A DNA stretch of 64,000 nt from NCBI RefSeq assembly GCF_024868665.1, contig NC_079898.1:14368358-14432357 (forward strand). Reading direction: 5' to 3'. Of this stretch, positions 22,301 to 37,300 are shown piece by piece; within the stretch, counting starts at the first letter, position 1, and each line of letters begins with the position of its first letter. The notes beneath the pieces were generated by a model that made no database searches, was not told where the DNA came from, and saw only the letters and a program-made list of their open reading frames with translations. The position numbers and the translations under genes are program-made. The DNA comes from Triplophysa rosa. Its lineage: Eukaryota; Chordata; Actinopteri; Cypriniformes; Nemacheilidae.

Positions 22301-25300
22301 AGTTAAAGCTTGTGAAGATTGAGTTTTATGGATGGCCTGAATTTGATCTGCATTAATATGAGCATGTTGGATTAATGACACACATGTGGCTGTCTCTACA
22401 CAGTATTCAAAGTCGCTTTTTTGACTCCCTAAAATAGCACAACACCCCTGATGAGAGCTCAGTGTTCCCAACAGTGTTGATGTTCATCGTGGCTTTCCAA
22501 TGCTGGGCTGACTAAATTACATCCCTCTACTTGCCTATTCTCTGATGAGTGGTGAAAACTGTTTATTCAAGTTAGTCTTTAGAAATGGCTGAAAGATGGA
22601 TGTTGGCAGAAGAAAATAAACCTACTTGATATTTAAAACTGATTATGCCATTCTCTTGATTAATTTCAGAAGCTGTTATTGTAAAAATGGATGCAGTAAC
22701 CTTTTCTTTATCATGGTTGGTAACTCATTTACAACATGAGTTTTTAGTTCAATGTATAATGTATATATTGTATAAGCTGTACAATGTCTATATAAAATAA
22801 ATAGCTCAGAAGTCATCAGTTATGCTTTATTAAATCTGCATCGTCTCAGGTGTTTCTGGGAAAACAAAAAAAGATACGCAGCAAGATTTTACAGCTCTAC
22901 AACATTAACAGCATAGATCAGGTAATTGTTTTTTATGGAATTTGATAAGAAATCAGTTCATATTGAAATTCATAGTTTCCTAGCAAATCTTAGCACAGTT
23001 TGATTCTCCTGTAAAACTGTAGAGAAAACACATTGAATAGATTACAGTTGAGATAAAGAAAGAGATCTTAAAAAAAATATTAAGATATTAGTCAACACAA
23101 CAAGTTTGCATCAAATTCATTGAGGTAACTAATATTTGTAAGTTGAAGTAACTCAACATTTTAGGGCAACCAGGTAATTTGTTTATTTAAGTTTGTTGAA
23201 CCAACAAAAAGCGACAAATACTTTTTACAGTGAATTGTGTTTTTCTTTCCTAAAGCTATTTGTAGAATAACTATATCAGGGCTCAGCAGATATAAGGTAT
23301 TTGTATTACATTTGTGTCCAATAATGACTGGGAATTATTCAACAGTCATGTAATTCTTGTCATACACTTTTTTTGTTAAAAAAGGATTTATTTTTTTGAT
23401 GTTTCTAGTATTATTACAACTAACTTCGTGAAATTACAATTTGCCAGAAAAAAAACATGTTAGTAGTAATGACACTCATCTACCTACAGAACTTCATTAT
23501 GGATTATGCAGTAGGCATTTCCAATGCAGCACTAGACTAATACACCTGCTGTTTACTTTATGTTTAGAGCATGTGGTGTAATTTCAGCAGCCATGCAGGA
23601 CTAAAAAAAAAGGCCAGTAAGGCTGCCAGAGATATTACAGTCTATCACGTGTAATTATAATAAATGGTTATCTCTAATTCTCTATGGATATATTATACTA
23701 CTGTTAGTCATGCAAGTAACAGTCCCCGTCTTGATTTGTGCCATGAGAGCCTGTGGCTGGTGCTGCTGACAGACAGAGCTGTTTTTAGATGGCTGCTGAA
23801 GGTCAAGTGAGTCCTGCTGGGATAGATTCTAAGAGCTATTCATATTAATAGCAAAAATGTGGGCTGTTTATCAAAAAAGCTTGTTTTCAGACCACTCATC
23901 GCATCGGGTTAATGATGATAATGATGTTGTGTGCTGGTCTATGTAACATGCGTTTTATTCATTTGGTCGTAGGCAGGTTGACTCAGCTCTTATATATGAG
24001 GGATGCCACACTGCTCTTTGAGGGGTGCGATCGGGGGGGGTATCAGGTCGCGTTGCATTCATATGGTGTTGGATTCTTTTCGGTCTTGTTAGCATAAATT
24101 AGTCCAGGTGGTTAAGTACTTAACATAAGCGAGTATTGCTACTCTTGTATGATGTTACTGGTCATATCTTCACCCTAACAGATATTTAGACACCATGGCG
24201 GCGATTTCTCTCTCTTTCTGTCTCTTTATGTTTCTCAGTGGCCTACTTTCCGCCCTGTGATTTACTTGACCCGTAGAACAGCTCCTTTGTGCAGTTGAGA
24301 GTGAACGGGAGATTTGAGCCGGCATATCAGCCACTCACTCACCCAGGCATCAATTGGAATGAACTGAGAGAGGCGGACTTGATGCTTGTTTTGTGTGCCA
24401 GCCCTGGTAATCCTCCCTCACTCTCTTCAAGCTTTGTTTTTTCACGCTCTCTTCCTTTTCCCCCCGCCGTTAGTTTAGCTAAACCCGGCACAAAGCAACA
24501 CTGTCGGTGCATACTAAAAGATCTGAATTGTGCGATTGTTATTAATATTTTATTCAGTTTTACCATCCACAATTAGGGTTTTATTTTATATGCACTGCTT
24601 ACCAAAAGCTTGTACCTCCTGTTTTATTTAAATAATTGAACAAAAAGCCTGTTTCACACATGCATTGTTTAAGTCGCATGTATTTAGATTCACATGGTTG
24701 GTTTGAAAGCTCAGAACTGTAGTAGTTGCTGTTGCGGTTGTGCTGTACTGCAAACGCATTATGTGTCACAATGTCATCACAGTTGCTTTTCTGGTGGTGG
24801 CAGGAGACTCACCTTGTTATACATCACAATTAAAGATGACATTTATGGAGGAAGATGACTCTTACACCCCACCACACAATTAGGTCTGAGCAGCATGATT
24901 TACAGCTCTTTCAACCTCCATTTAACCCAGTATTAATTGCTAGGTTTATTCTTACAAGGCTACACTTAAATGAGCATATGAGACAGACTTGTGTTAATTG
25001 CGCCAGTCACTTTGAAAGGGGTGTGAAGTTGGTTTATAAACAGACAGAAAGAATCTGAGATGAGTAAGATATGATTATCAAACACTCTGTGTTCTTCAAT
25101 AGGGACAGCCGAAGCATATGATATTCTTTCTTCAGTATGTACTGCTGAAAAGTGTCATGATAGATAGACCATCCTGGTGTCAGATTGCACTGATCACATT
25201 AAACACATACAGTGTGGACGTGACCACAGTAGCGGAAGCACAATTTATTTATTTATTCATTTATTTATTAGATATTTATTATAATGAACTTGCTTGGTCT

Positions 25301-28300
25301 ATAAACACCATGAACTGTGCTGTGTTTTACCTTTCTGTGTTTTTCTTATTTGCTCCTGTAAAGCTGCTTTGGAACAATGCACATTGTGAAAAGCGCTATA
25401 TAAATAAAATTGAATTGAATTGAATTGAATTGAAGCACAGCTGTTGCATGCCGATGCATTTTAAAGATATTACACATGGACACTGCAGCCACTTGCTGCG
25501 AGTTATTCCTCTAAAAGTAGATAAAAAAATATATGTTTTTACATTTTTGTGCTAATTGTGCATACAAATGTAAAATAGATCTGGAATATAAGATAAACTT
25601 GTATAACAAAAAGTTGGTACAGATTCTGTGTGGGTCATTCAGCTCTAGTAATCAAATATCTTGATTTGTGATTGTTCTAATCTTTTTACTAGTTACATAA
25701 CTACTATAATGTATTTGTTTCTTTTATATGAGTAGCAAAGTTGAAGATATGAATTGTCACGGCTGGGAGCGATCGCGTATGTAAGGGGAGCCCAGCGGCT
25801 GGGGATTTACTATGATTAATATTGATGCCAGGTTTCACAGACAAAGCTTAAAGCTAGTCTTTTCTGCTCTTTCTATATATATATATATATAAAACTTAGC
25901 TTTGTATACTGTGGTAGGCTATATGAGACCAGTTTTAATGCACTTATGCTTTTTGTTGTCCTTATGCTGTTCCAATTGCTTCCATTGTTTACCTCATTTG
26001 TAAGTTGCTTTTTGCTCTAAAACATCTTAAAATATGTCAGTGCCATTGTTTCGTCTCAATAGGCACACCAGTAATGTTTTATTACTTAGGCTTTTTTATA
26101 AAAGTAACTTAAATATCTTAATTTAACTATTTACATTTATTCATTTGTAAATGTAGTTAAATTAAGATATTTAAATTACTTTTATAAAAAAACGAAGAGT
26201 TATTCCTCACTTAAGTTAAGTTCTGTCTGTGAAACCGGGCCTGAGAGTTCAAATGAAACACTTAACCCCTCGTTTCTGAAGAGAGCTGTACATGCAGTTG
26301 TTGTACTGTAAGCTGTCTGCTAAATGGCAGGTAACCTTCATTGCTCTTGAAATTGCAGACACATTGTTCATTTTGAATAATTTCTTAAGCTTTTGAAATA
26401 GGCTTTGAAAAGGTGGCAGTGACACCTCTGACTCTAAAGCCTTGACTCAGACGCACATGCATTGATTTATTTATATTCAATTAAAACGGATGGAAAAATA
26501 CACTGAAAAAGAGCTCTTCTACACCTCCCAAAGGGAGTTTTGCTAACAGTCTCTTAAGAAGCAAAACATGACACAGTGTCAAAACTTCCTCATTCAGCCA
26601 GAAAAGATGAAAATCTGAAATGCTTGCTTTTGCATTCACATCAGCATTTAAACAGACGAGACTGCTCGTACAGTTCCTTAAGGTTAAGTACAGTGGGTTG
26701 GCTGGTGAGGCAACCCAAAAAACACAGCTAAATGTCTCACCAGATTTAGAAGTGTCAACACAGACTCTTACATGTCAGTTTTTAAAACCATTATTATGAC
26801 CCTAATTCTTGTTTTCTTTAAGCAATTACGTCATATTTGATTTTGAGGTCAAATGCGACCGAATGGGAGCTTAGGAAAATGTCTTTTTGAATTCATGTAT
26901 TTACTGTATATATACTAGATGTTGAAGTTTGACTAATGAGGGCAGGTGGTCAGAACATCCTGAGAGGTTTTAGTATGTGAAGTGAAGCAGGCAAGAAACA
27001 TCAACATTAAGACAATATTACATATCGCTGATGTCCTTCTGAAACCTCGTATATCCATATCTCTTGATGTTTACTTTTTGCCATAAATCATTATAATTAG
27101 TCACCCTTTATGTTTGCCACTTGGTTCTAACCAACAAAAAGTATTAAAAAGTGTGTGTCAACTTTGACAAAACAGCATTTAATCATTGAAAAAGTACAGT
27201 GTTTCCTAAAAAACAGTGAATTTGGACATACAAGGTTTCGAAAGGACAGGAATGATATATAATGTTTTCTTTTTCATTTCTTTCAATATTTCAAGTTAAA
27301 TATATTTTGGCTACAACTGAGCATATTTTATTAATGTAGTTATAAAAAGCATATTTTGTGGGCACAAAGGGTGATATAAATTAAGAGTACCATAATGTGT
27401 TCTGTACATACTTTTCAATTAAAAAAATCATCATTCATTGTGCTACTAATATACTGTAAGTACTAGTGTTGTCACGATACTGGAATTTCTAACTTCGATT
27501 CAATACCTAAAAAAAATCGATATTCGATACCATTTTCGATACCACGGGGAATAAACTGCCATAGCAATAAGGCCCTAATAAGCAATAGCAATATAGGCCT
27601 TTTTAATTTTTATTTGAAGTTAAATTCAACAAGACTAGACAATGAGGTATATATTTTTACATTATTTATTAATTGTTAATCTAATGTTAATTTTACGAAT
27701 ACATTTACTATTTAAAATCAAAGTTGTATTTGTCAGTATTAATGGACCAGACCCTGTTGAAAAAACCAGCCTATGCTGGTTTGGTATGTTTTGATGCTGG
27801 TTTGCTGGTTTGTGCTGGTTTGCTGGTTTAAACTGTTCATGTGCTGGTTTAAGTGGTCATGTGCTGATTTAAGATGGTTCATAGCTGGTTTAAGATTAAA
27901 CCAGCATCGATCAAAACATACCTTACCCAGCATATGCGAATAAGACGAGTGGATGAATCATTGAACAGCGCACATACTGTACATAGAGCGCTATGGTAAA
28001 TACTGGAGTGCAATCGTGTATCACACGCGAGAACTGTTGTGGAGACTTTACCTGCACCAGCATTATTTCAAACATCAAATTAACCGGAGCGAACGAGACG
28101 AGTGGATGAAATCATTGATGAGCGCACATAAAGACAGAAACGCGTGCATTAAACATGAGAACTCTTGCGGACTGTGTACTAACATAAACAACATATAACC
28201 AGGGCGAATGAAATGAGTGGATAAAATTATTGATCAGCGCACATACATGGATCGCTATGGTAAACACGGGAAGCGTAACGAGCGTGCACCACGCCAGATG

Positions 28301-31300
28301 TGTTACTGAGACTGGCCATATTTTCTAACATAAACACGATTTAACTGCCACAAACGAGTCAAGTATGTGAGAGGAGGCGGGGCTCTGTTGTTATGCGTTC
28401 ACGTGCAGTGTGTGTTAACTCACTGTCGGAAAAGACAAAAGAGAGTGGGAACGTGCAGCTGATATCGATACGTGGGACATGGGTATTGGAACCGTTTCAG
28501 ATTCTTCAGTATCGATACTTATCGAAATATCGATATTTTTGACAACACTAGTAAGTACACATTATGTAAGATTTGGTGAGCATCTATAGCCATAACAGAG
28601 AGCCATAACTTTAAGATCGCGGTCTTATTTTTTAGCAGATAGGAGGAACACATTATCTGTTCATGCAGCATGGCAGACGTGTGCTTGAGATCTCAGTGTT
28701 TACCCAGCTGTCATGGATTAGCCATCACAGTTTTATTCCCTACTAATTTTATTGAGTAGTCACTTGATGTCTTCACTTTTGTTGTTTGTCTTCTGTTTAC
28801 AAATGCAATCGATCAGAGCCACAAGCAAGAAAAATAAGTCAATAAGTACATTTTTGCTTTGCGGTTGGCTGTGAAAATATTGTGTTTGCGGATATGATGA
28901 CCCATCAGAATTTCATATAAATGTTTCTTGTGACAGATTACACCAGGGAGCAAGGCAGCATTGAGCAACCTAAATCAGGGTGACATCATCGTGGCTATTG
29001 ATGGAGTCAGCACAGAGGGGATGACACACCTGGAGGCCCAAAACAAGATCAAGTCTGCCAATTTCAATATGGCTCTCACCATGCAAAGGTACAGTGCAGT
29101 GCTACTTTGTGGGTGATGTGTGGGTGTAGGGGCAGCTTTTGTCTGCAGTTGTTTGGACCACATGTAAAACAGAACACTCAATGGAAGAAATACTTAATGA
29201 ATTGAGACGTCTGTTTAAGCATGCACATGTCTTTTTGTAGTGTTGTTTTGGTTGCAGATCTTTATAAAGATGCTATAATAATGATGGTCATGACCCTCAG
29301 GTTTTGCTGACAAAATTCTCTATATGTCAGTAATGGTCTCCATGGTGGTCTAAGCTGGTTTGTGCTGGTCTAGCATATAGGTTCCAAGCCAACTGTAGGG
29401 CTACTAGATCTGAAATAGAGCAAACAATAGCATAATTTAGCTTGATAAGCTGTTCAACAAGTATGTTCTACCTTGTACTGTAAATTGATATGATTTTTTA
29501 CTTATGCAATGACTGATGCAATTCAAAATAATGACACAAATAATCTGCTCCTAAGGCAACATTTACACCTGCTCAGCTGATTTTCCATCATGTATTTCTG
29601 TTAAAATACACCTTTCCAAAAGTGATGAAAACCTTGCTTGCTGCACATGTTCTACAAAGCTCTGAATGATGACACGGTAGGCAGTAATAGATTATTTAAG
29701 ACTGTGTAAGATACAAGTCACATTTAGTATCTGGGGATATTGGGAGACAGTGTGTGATAGAATCATCCATCCTGGTTAAACTGACATTGTCAGGTCAAGG
29801 ATAAAATCCCAGGATGATTTCTCTGAGTTTATTGTAGACTTTCATTCTGGTGAGGATAATGAAATGGTGTGTCATGTTTACACTCGTCCCTCATCTCTCT
29901 TGGCAACCGTAGGCTTATAGTGAACTGTGTATTCACTGACAGCTAAACCCAGTTGTTTCCTCATCCTATAAATATTGTATAATATCAGTTCTTATAGATG
30001 TCTCTTGAAGGACTTTTGGTTTAGTTTCATGTTCATAGCAATGTATTTCGCCTCCTTAGATTTTTGAGCCAGGTGCCTTCTATGATTGAGAATTTAAACA
30101 ATTGTGGCAAGAATAAACTTTTAACAGTGTTCAAATTTGGTCAGCCCAATCCAATTGCATCTTCCACGGATCACTTTGCACTAAACTAGCAAATATTTCT
30201 TTTTCTTTGCTTATTTTACCTTAGCTTGAACATGGCTTTCAAAAATCCATGGTTTCTAATGTGAAAATCTGGCATTTATTGATGCTGTAAAATTCAATGA
30301 ACCGTAAACAGACAACAGCTTCAATAAATCACTAACATGTGACCGAGATTGTGTGTATGTCCAGAAGATAAGATGATGTACATGTTTAGCTAGGAAAAGG
30401 TCGTGGATTTTATTGCCTTCCTATTTTCTCTGTTAGTCTGAACTGACAGATGATATAAAGTGTAGGCCTGATATGGCACATTTTTACAACTCTGTGACCT
30501 CTGAGGTTTTTTATTCGATTGTTCACACATGCACACACACAGACTATTTCTCATGATCTGATGAGTCTTGTATAGCCAAACATCCTCTCACAGCAACAGA
30601 TTTCTGTATATTCCTCAAAATATAAAGAATCTCCAAATTACCATTGAAGATGCCAAAAATATCGCCATTGATCGGCAAGCGTGGAAGTGTATGGTGAATA
30701 AAGCAGGAAACCAACCGGCACCGACAGCAGCGTATTGGTTACGAGGACGACCACCTCCAAAATCGCTGGCTTACGGATTAAAGAAGAAGATCATTGCATG
30801 TCATTTCAGCGGCTCTCTTCTGTTTCCTTCATAGCCTCTGGCTAATGTCCATTCACGCAACTTTGGCTTCACACTTAAGATTTTCCAGCCCAGTGCTCTA
30901 ACTTAGGGTCAGACAGCCTCCACACATGCATGCATACACACACCAGTTGTGACACAGATTGAAGGGGGTTAGCCTGTTAAAGGTCCAGTGTATAAATTTT
31001 AGCAGCATCTAGTGGTGAGGTTGCGAATTGCAACCAACAGCTCACTCCACCCCTCCCTTTTGAAGCACTATGGTGGCTGACACAGCACTAAGATGTCGTC
31101 ATGTTTTCGCTTCTTTGCCGAAGGAGATAATGTATTTACGAAACACTCTGTAGAGCAGTTTGTCTGTTTAGGGCTGCTCTAAACAGCATGGTGAATTCTA
31201 TGTAAGGGGACCCGCGGTGTATGTACTGTAGATAGAAATAGCTTATTCTAAGGTAATAAAAACATAACGCTCTGAAGACATGGTTATGTATATTCTATTG

Positions 31301-34300
31301 CATTTCTGTCAATAGATCCTATAAAAAATGACACGCTGGACCTTTAAGGGAGTGATGCAGTACTAGATGTTGTTCACACTGTATGCGCACAACTCAGATT
31401 TTTCGCTGATATGTGATATAGATCTGTTTTTGTGGGTGCCAGTGTCACATTAAGTCTGAAAATGCCCCACAGACTGCAAAAATCAAAACCAGTGCAACAT
31501 ATATTGGAGCACACAGCAAGCACATAGATCTCATATGTCTGGTTTACTTTAAGCTTTCTGAGTTATTGTGTTTAATAGATGAACCGCAGGAGTAGAAAAC
31601 CAGGGTTAGAATATCTCAAACACGAACTGCATCAGTCATTTATGACATCAGGGTTTTTTTTATCGCTGATCTTTCAATACCAGGTTGCAATTCTCATGTA
31701 TCTTCAGCACTTACTGTATGTCAGGTTTACTGCAGATTCACTCTATCATGAGCAAAAGCTGTTGCCTTCATTTCAGATTTTTGTGCACAACCTCTGGATT
31801 ACTTCACTTTAGCAGTGAAAATAGATCCCAGAATTCCTTGTGGATATACAGAAGGAACAAGGAGCGATGGAATGAGAGTGTAAAAGTGTTCTCCATGTGT
31901 CTTATTTGGGTTGGTGCTAGGTTTTGTGCTCATGCCCATACTCTTATATTGACAGCTTTTGACACCTTTTATTTATGTTGAGTTTTGTTTGTTTGTTGTC
32001 TACCTTTGTGATATTACAAGGACTGCCACACTTTTGCAAGAAAAAGCTAAACAATATTTTTCATCCTTTGTGTGCCTCAAGGCAAGCAGTTTTTTTTATG
32101 TTTGCGCTGAAAAGATTTCATTTGAAAAAGCTGTTCTGATAGTTGCAATAAGTCTTCCATTGTTGATAGGATTTATTGTGTTGGTATTATGACTGTGGGG
32201 TAATCTCAGTGAAACCAAATTGAAAGTTGCGAGACGTGTAAATTGAGCTGCACAATTAATCGAAAAACTAATCGGGATTACAATTCACAACAACGCATCA
32301 AACAATTACATAATCGTCGAAAGCCTCAATTACAGCGGTCCATTTGCGCTCATTTCTGTGCTTTTCAGCCGTGTGTTTGGGCACAGAATACAGTGGCAAA
32401 TCAGATCATTATTATGTTGACGTGTCCTTTAGGCATTTGTTTCGGATTTTTTTACTAAGAACTTATCTCCCATGATTATTTTATTATGGTTATTTACAGT
32501 ATATTATTTAGTTTTGAATGTGTATAGAAAGAATATGGCATGCAGCTGTTTCAAAGTAAGTTATAAAATATTTCAAAGCTTTAAAGTCAAATCTATTAAT
32601 CGACAATAATAATCGCAATTGCAATATTGATGTAAATAATCGACAATTATGATATTTTTCATAATCGTGTAGCCCTACGTGAAAATATTTTGCTCAAGTC
32701 TCTCAAGGCTATAGCTGTGTTTATCAGGTCCACAAAATATAATTCATGATATGGTTCACATACAGTATATTCCTGGTACACTGGTAATTTCTTTATAAAA
32801 TATGCTATCAAATTCTTCTGATTGTACTGAAGATGTGATCCAAGCACACTTTAAATTATTCCTTGTATTTGCTCTGTTTTATCACAGGTCAAAGCGGCCC
32901 ACCCCACTTCCCATGGCTACACCAAGGATTGACTCTCCTATGCCTATGATCGCCCATCAGAAGGTCTGATCCCATGCATTCACATACTTCAAACCAAACA
33001 GAAGTCATCTTCCATTATACATTCTCACGACGAATCAGGAGACTATAGACGGGAGAATAAACTTCATCTAAATTCTGGGTTTAGAAGGGGGACAGGCTTA
33101 TATTAAGAGGACTTTGTACAGTAGAGATTTCCCTCAACTCACAGTGGACCTCAAAAAAGCGGTCTGATGTCCCCTGGTGGTATACTCGGCATACTCCAGA
33201 AAACAGTTCACTTTCAATTTTTACTCATGATTAGAACATGCAAACACATTCCATGCTGACTTGATGCATTTTAGCACTTCATGAATAGTTAGCTTAAAAT
33301 TTATTTTTAAAAGTTGTTAAATTATTCATTTACATGCTTCTTTAAGGATCAGCCAGTGCAAATGAACGGGGCTCTCTCAGCTTCTGAGACCAGCAGACAC
33401 ACCAACCTGTCCTATAGCATGAGCAGTAGTGGAGATGCGTCTTTGCTTGTTCAAAGTCATTTACCTGCTCCCGGGGACAAATCCACATCCATGCAAAAAA
33501 GGCAACAGTATAACTCCCCCATTGGTCTGTATTCTGCCGAGACACTAAAAGAGATGGCCATGCTACAGGAGAGGGCTAAGAACATGGGGTCAGGCATGCC
33601 TAGTGGGTATGTAATCATGCATAGAGTTGTAGTCCCACGTGGTTGCTAAGTCCCCTCTGACAGAAGAATGACAGCAAGCATGCAAAATTCAGAAACCAGA
33701 TAATACATCTGTTGAGGTCACCCCATTCCCCACCAGTATTAGTAAGCTATTGGAAGACCTATATTGCTTCAAGACTGTTAAGAAATTTGTAAGGTGGCTG
33801 TTTTGAGTTTTTCTTATGGCAGTCCTCCTTCAGGTATTCTATATTGGATAATATGCTCATATAATCGTATTGTGTGACTGACAGACATGAAATTATTCAA
33901 TACTTGGAGAGTACAAATTTAATGGAAGCACTATATCGTACTACAGCTTCAGTTGCGGTCTGCAGCGTAATCCCATAGCAGTGTTGCTTTGGTGGAATAT
34001 CAAATGGATGACTGTGTAGTGTACCCTCTCTATATAACCTGTGTCACATGTGGTGATATAGCTCTTAACGTGCGCCATGCCACAGAGAAAATCCCATGCC
34101 ATCGACTGATACGGTCACACAGTCGCCATAGAGACAGGAGTGAGAACACCTGTTGCCGTTCTCTCTATAAACGGTCATGGAATGTCAGGGTTCAGTTTTC
34201 GAACTACTCTGTTACATTACCCACACTCCTTCATGTTACATAATGTGTATTTCCAATTAACATAGTAAGGACGTCACAGTATTTACATGACATACATGAG

Positions 34301-37300
34301 CAAATCTCAGGAAAGTCAATTTAAGCAAAATGAAGGTAAAGTTTTTTGAAGGTCACTGCAAGCATAGATTTGGCACACACAAAGTCAAACCAATATCTAT
34401 ATGAAAATATATATTATCTTCAACTTTCTTTTATTGTTCCACATTGAGACGGACATCTTTAAGATCCACTGTAATGCACGGATGTAAAATAATGTTCAAC
34501 ATAAGATATTTTCCCCCAACCATTAACCAGACATTCACTTAATGTATAACAGATTGTGTCTACGTGAATTCTTGTAGAAACAAGTGTTTTTAAATACTGC
34601 AATTCTGTGTATATGTGTATATCAGGACCGCAAACTTTGTGCTCACTCTTCAGATGTGTCCGTCAGCGCGAGGAATATTGTTTTTATAACAAATCACGCT
34701 TAATAACTCTTTTAACATCAATCAGGTCCCACACATATTCTCTTTGAGGACCTCTGCCTTAAAGGAATAGTTCACCCCAAAATTAAAATGTACTCACTCT
34801 CATGCCATCCTAGGTGTGACTTTCTTTCTTCAGCTGAATGTGCAGTTAGCCGGAAGCTTAAAGTTTGAAATAGAAATGATTCTTACACAAACCCATTGTT
34901 TCACTTTAAAGACCACTGGAGATATGGATTGATTTTATGATTGATGTACTGTATGTGTTTTTTTTAAACCATCCGTTGGCATAACGAGAAGAGCTGGAAT
35001 ATGTTTGTGTTTGAAAAAGAAAGTCACCAAAGGTGGCATGACCGTGAATGAACCATTCCTGAAATTTCTGCTTCACTGGCATCAAACAGAATAGCAAATG
35101 GTTTATTTATTTGTTTATTTTTGTGTTACCACTAGTGACACAATAATTACACGCTGACACTGCACTTTTAAATATCTGAGAAAATCCACCCCTCGAAGGA
35201 CTTTTTTTCGCACAACCCCTGTGTGTTAAAACTTGAATGAGTTGCTAACCACTGCCCTTCTCTCTGTTTCTTTCTGCCATTGTAGGTCATTACCAACACA
35301 CCTGCCAAGTTAGTAACAGCCTCCTGGCATAACGTTTTAGTTCTCTGTGTGGTATTCATGCATGGAATTGTTTGGAACTGCCTTTGTGGTGTGTTATCAA
35401 CAATAAAGTGTGGTTAGTGAGATTTGTCTTACCATGCCATCAAAGCTGGCTTAAATGGTGTACTAATGCTTAGCATAAATGTATATGACAACACAGTATA
35501 CAGAAAAACTTATCAGAATTTAGCGACGTAGTCTTTCAGTGCTGGGTATATATTGCCATACTTCCTTGTAATATCCATGACTAATCCCAGCTGGCATTGT
35601 GCTATACCGTGTGTACAGTTATATATATATACACGTGTGTGTGTGTGTTAGGGGGCTAGAGGTTTGCTTGCTGAACTCTTTCATTAAACCTATGTTTAAT
35701 GTACATATTGTTTTTGGATAATTTTCCGTTCGTCGTTAATTTGTGTGTGATGTTGTTCTGCATGCTGTAGTTATCTATCTTTTTTGGGTAAAACGTTGGA
35801 ATAGTTAATAGATCCCTTTAAAATGAGACTATTATTGTTTTTAATCATTTATCTATTACCGTACAAAATGTACCTCACTTTGTCTCACCTGTAACACCTT
35901 TCTTAATTTTCAATCCCAATTAACTTTACACACTTCTTTCTCTCCCTCCCTACTGATCCCTTCTCACCCCTCCCTCACTGGCACAGCAATGAGTATCTGC
36001 CCAGCTTCAACCCCATAGCTCTGAAGGACACTGCACTCTCCACCAACAAGCCCATAGAAGTGAAGGGGCCTGGAGGCAAGGCCACCATCATCCACGCTCA
36101 ATACAACACTCCTATCAGCATGTACTCCCAGGATGCTATTATGGATGCTATTGCTGGTCAGTCCCAGGCCAGAGGTAGCGAGCTGTCCGGGTAAGACCTC
36201 CTGCACCTAACTGTCTTCTCCCATAACCTGCATGACACCACGGCGCAATAACGCCTGCCAAACAGCAATGCTTGGCCTGGCCAGCGCTATCTGCTAAATG
36301 CTAGAGGCTCAAGAATTCACAAGGATGCCTGATCATAGTCCGAACTTTGTCTGATTATTAGGTCTGTGTTCTAGCAAGGATAAAACATTGAGTGTTTGAC
36401 CCTTTGAATGTATACAGCGGATAGAGAAAGACAATTTGTGACAGTTCTTATGTTAATATTTGTTGCAGGGGCGTAGCTACATGGTGGCCATGGGTGGCCA
36501 CGGCTACCCCTGAATGATGGATGGCCACCTATCTGGCCACCTCTGTTGTGTGAAGCAGTTTTGAGATGCATGTCGGAGTTTACAGAGTGCTGCGCAGATC
36601 ATTTAGCGAATGCACTGAAAGTGACGCGAGAACATTACTCTCGCGTTAATATGATGTCATACGCTGACGCACTGCCGCAAACAGTCTGAGCGCTATTAGC
36701 TGAACAGCTGCTAACCTCTTCGCTTCGTGACAGTGTACTGTCTGTGTACCATTGGAAGTTCATCGCGAGCAGAAGGATCAGGGTAGGGTTGCACCAGCCA
36801 TTCATAAGTTCTTTCTTAAACATGAACGTAAAGTCCACACTAGAGGCTTAGTAACTACTACTAGCTAGTTTGTAATTAAATCTGTATGTTAAATCTTAAG
36901 ACCATTTGGTCTTAAGGCAGAACGTAGCTAGTTCGTAAGCTCTCCGTAAAGTAATGCGTAGTCGCATATGACGTTTACCTTCAACAGTCCAATAGCAGCC
37001 TTTAAATTTGTGAGAAAAAGTTGTTGAAATGTTGTGAATTTCAAAACATTCTTGATTTAAACTTATTTTACCTCACATAATAACGATAAAAACCGTATAT
37101 AGAATACTACATTTCATGAATAACATATTTAAAAGTAGATTAACACACAAATGCTGTTTAAAACAATACAGCCTACTTAATGCAATAAGAAATGACATGC
37201 AATATGGGTGCTTTCATTTTACTGCCAACCGCCAATTAAATAAAAAGAAGATTATTTCATTTTGACGTGCACAACACAGGCAGATATACACACACGGAGG

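Larger units (their letters stand above)
19383..28936. other. First intron of ldb3
   Basis: 9.5 kb. It holds a TTAA MITE (21594-21932), a retrotransposon tail (25360-25436), a foldback element (25827-26243), a hAT element with a nested MITE (27464-28550), and GC-richer non-repetitive blocks at about 20190-20640 and 24200-24560 that may be regulatory. No coding exon was recognised. Confidence 0.55.
29089..32887. other. ldb3 intron after the PDZ exons
   Basis: 3.8 kb. It holds a TTAA element (30977-31347) and a hAT element (32243-32677). The rest, including the 88-codon frame at 30568-30834, shows nothing I can name. Confidence 0.5.
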
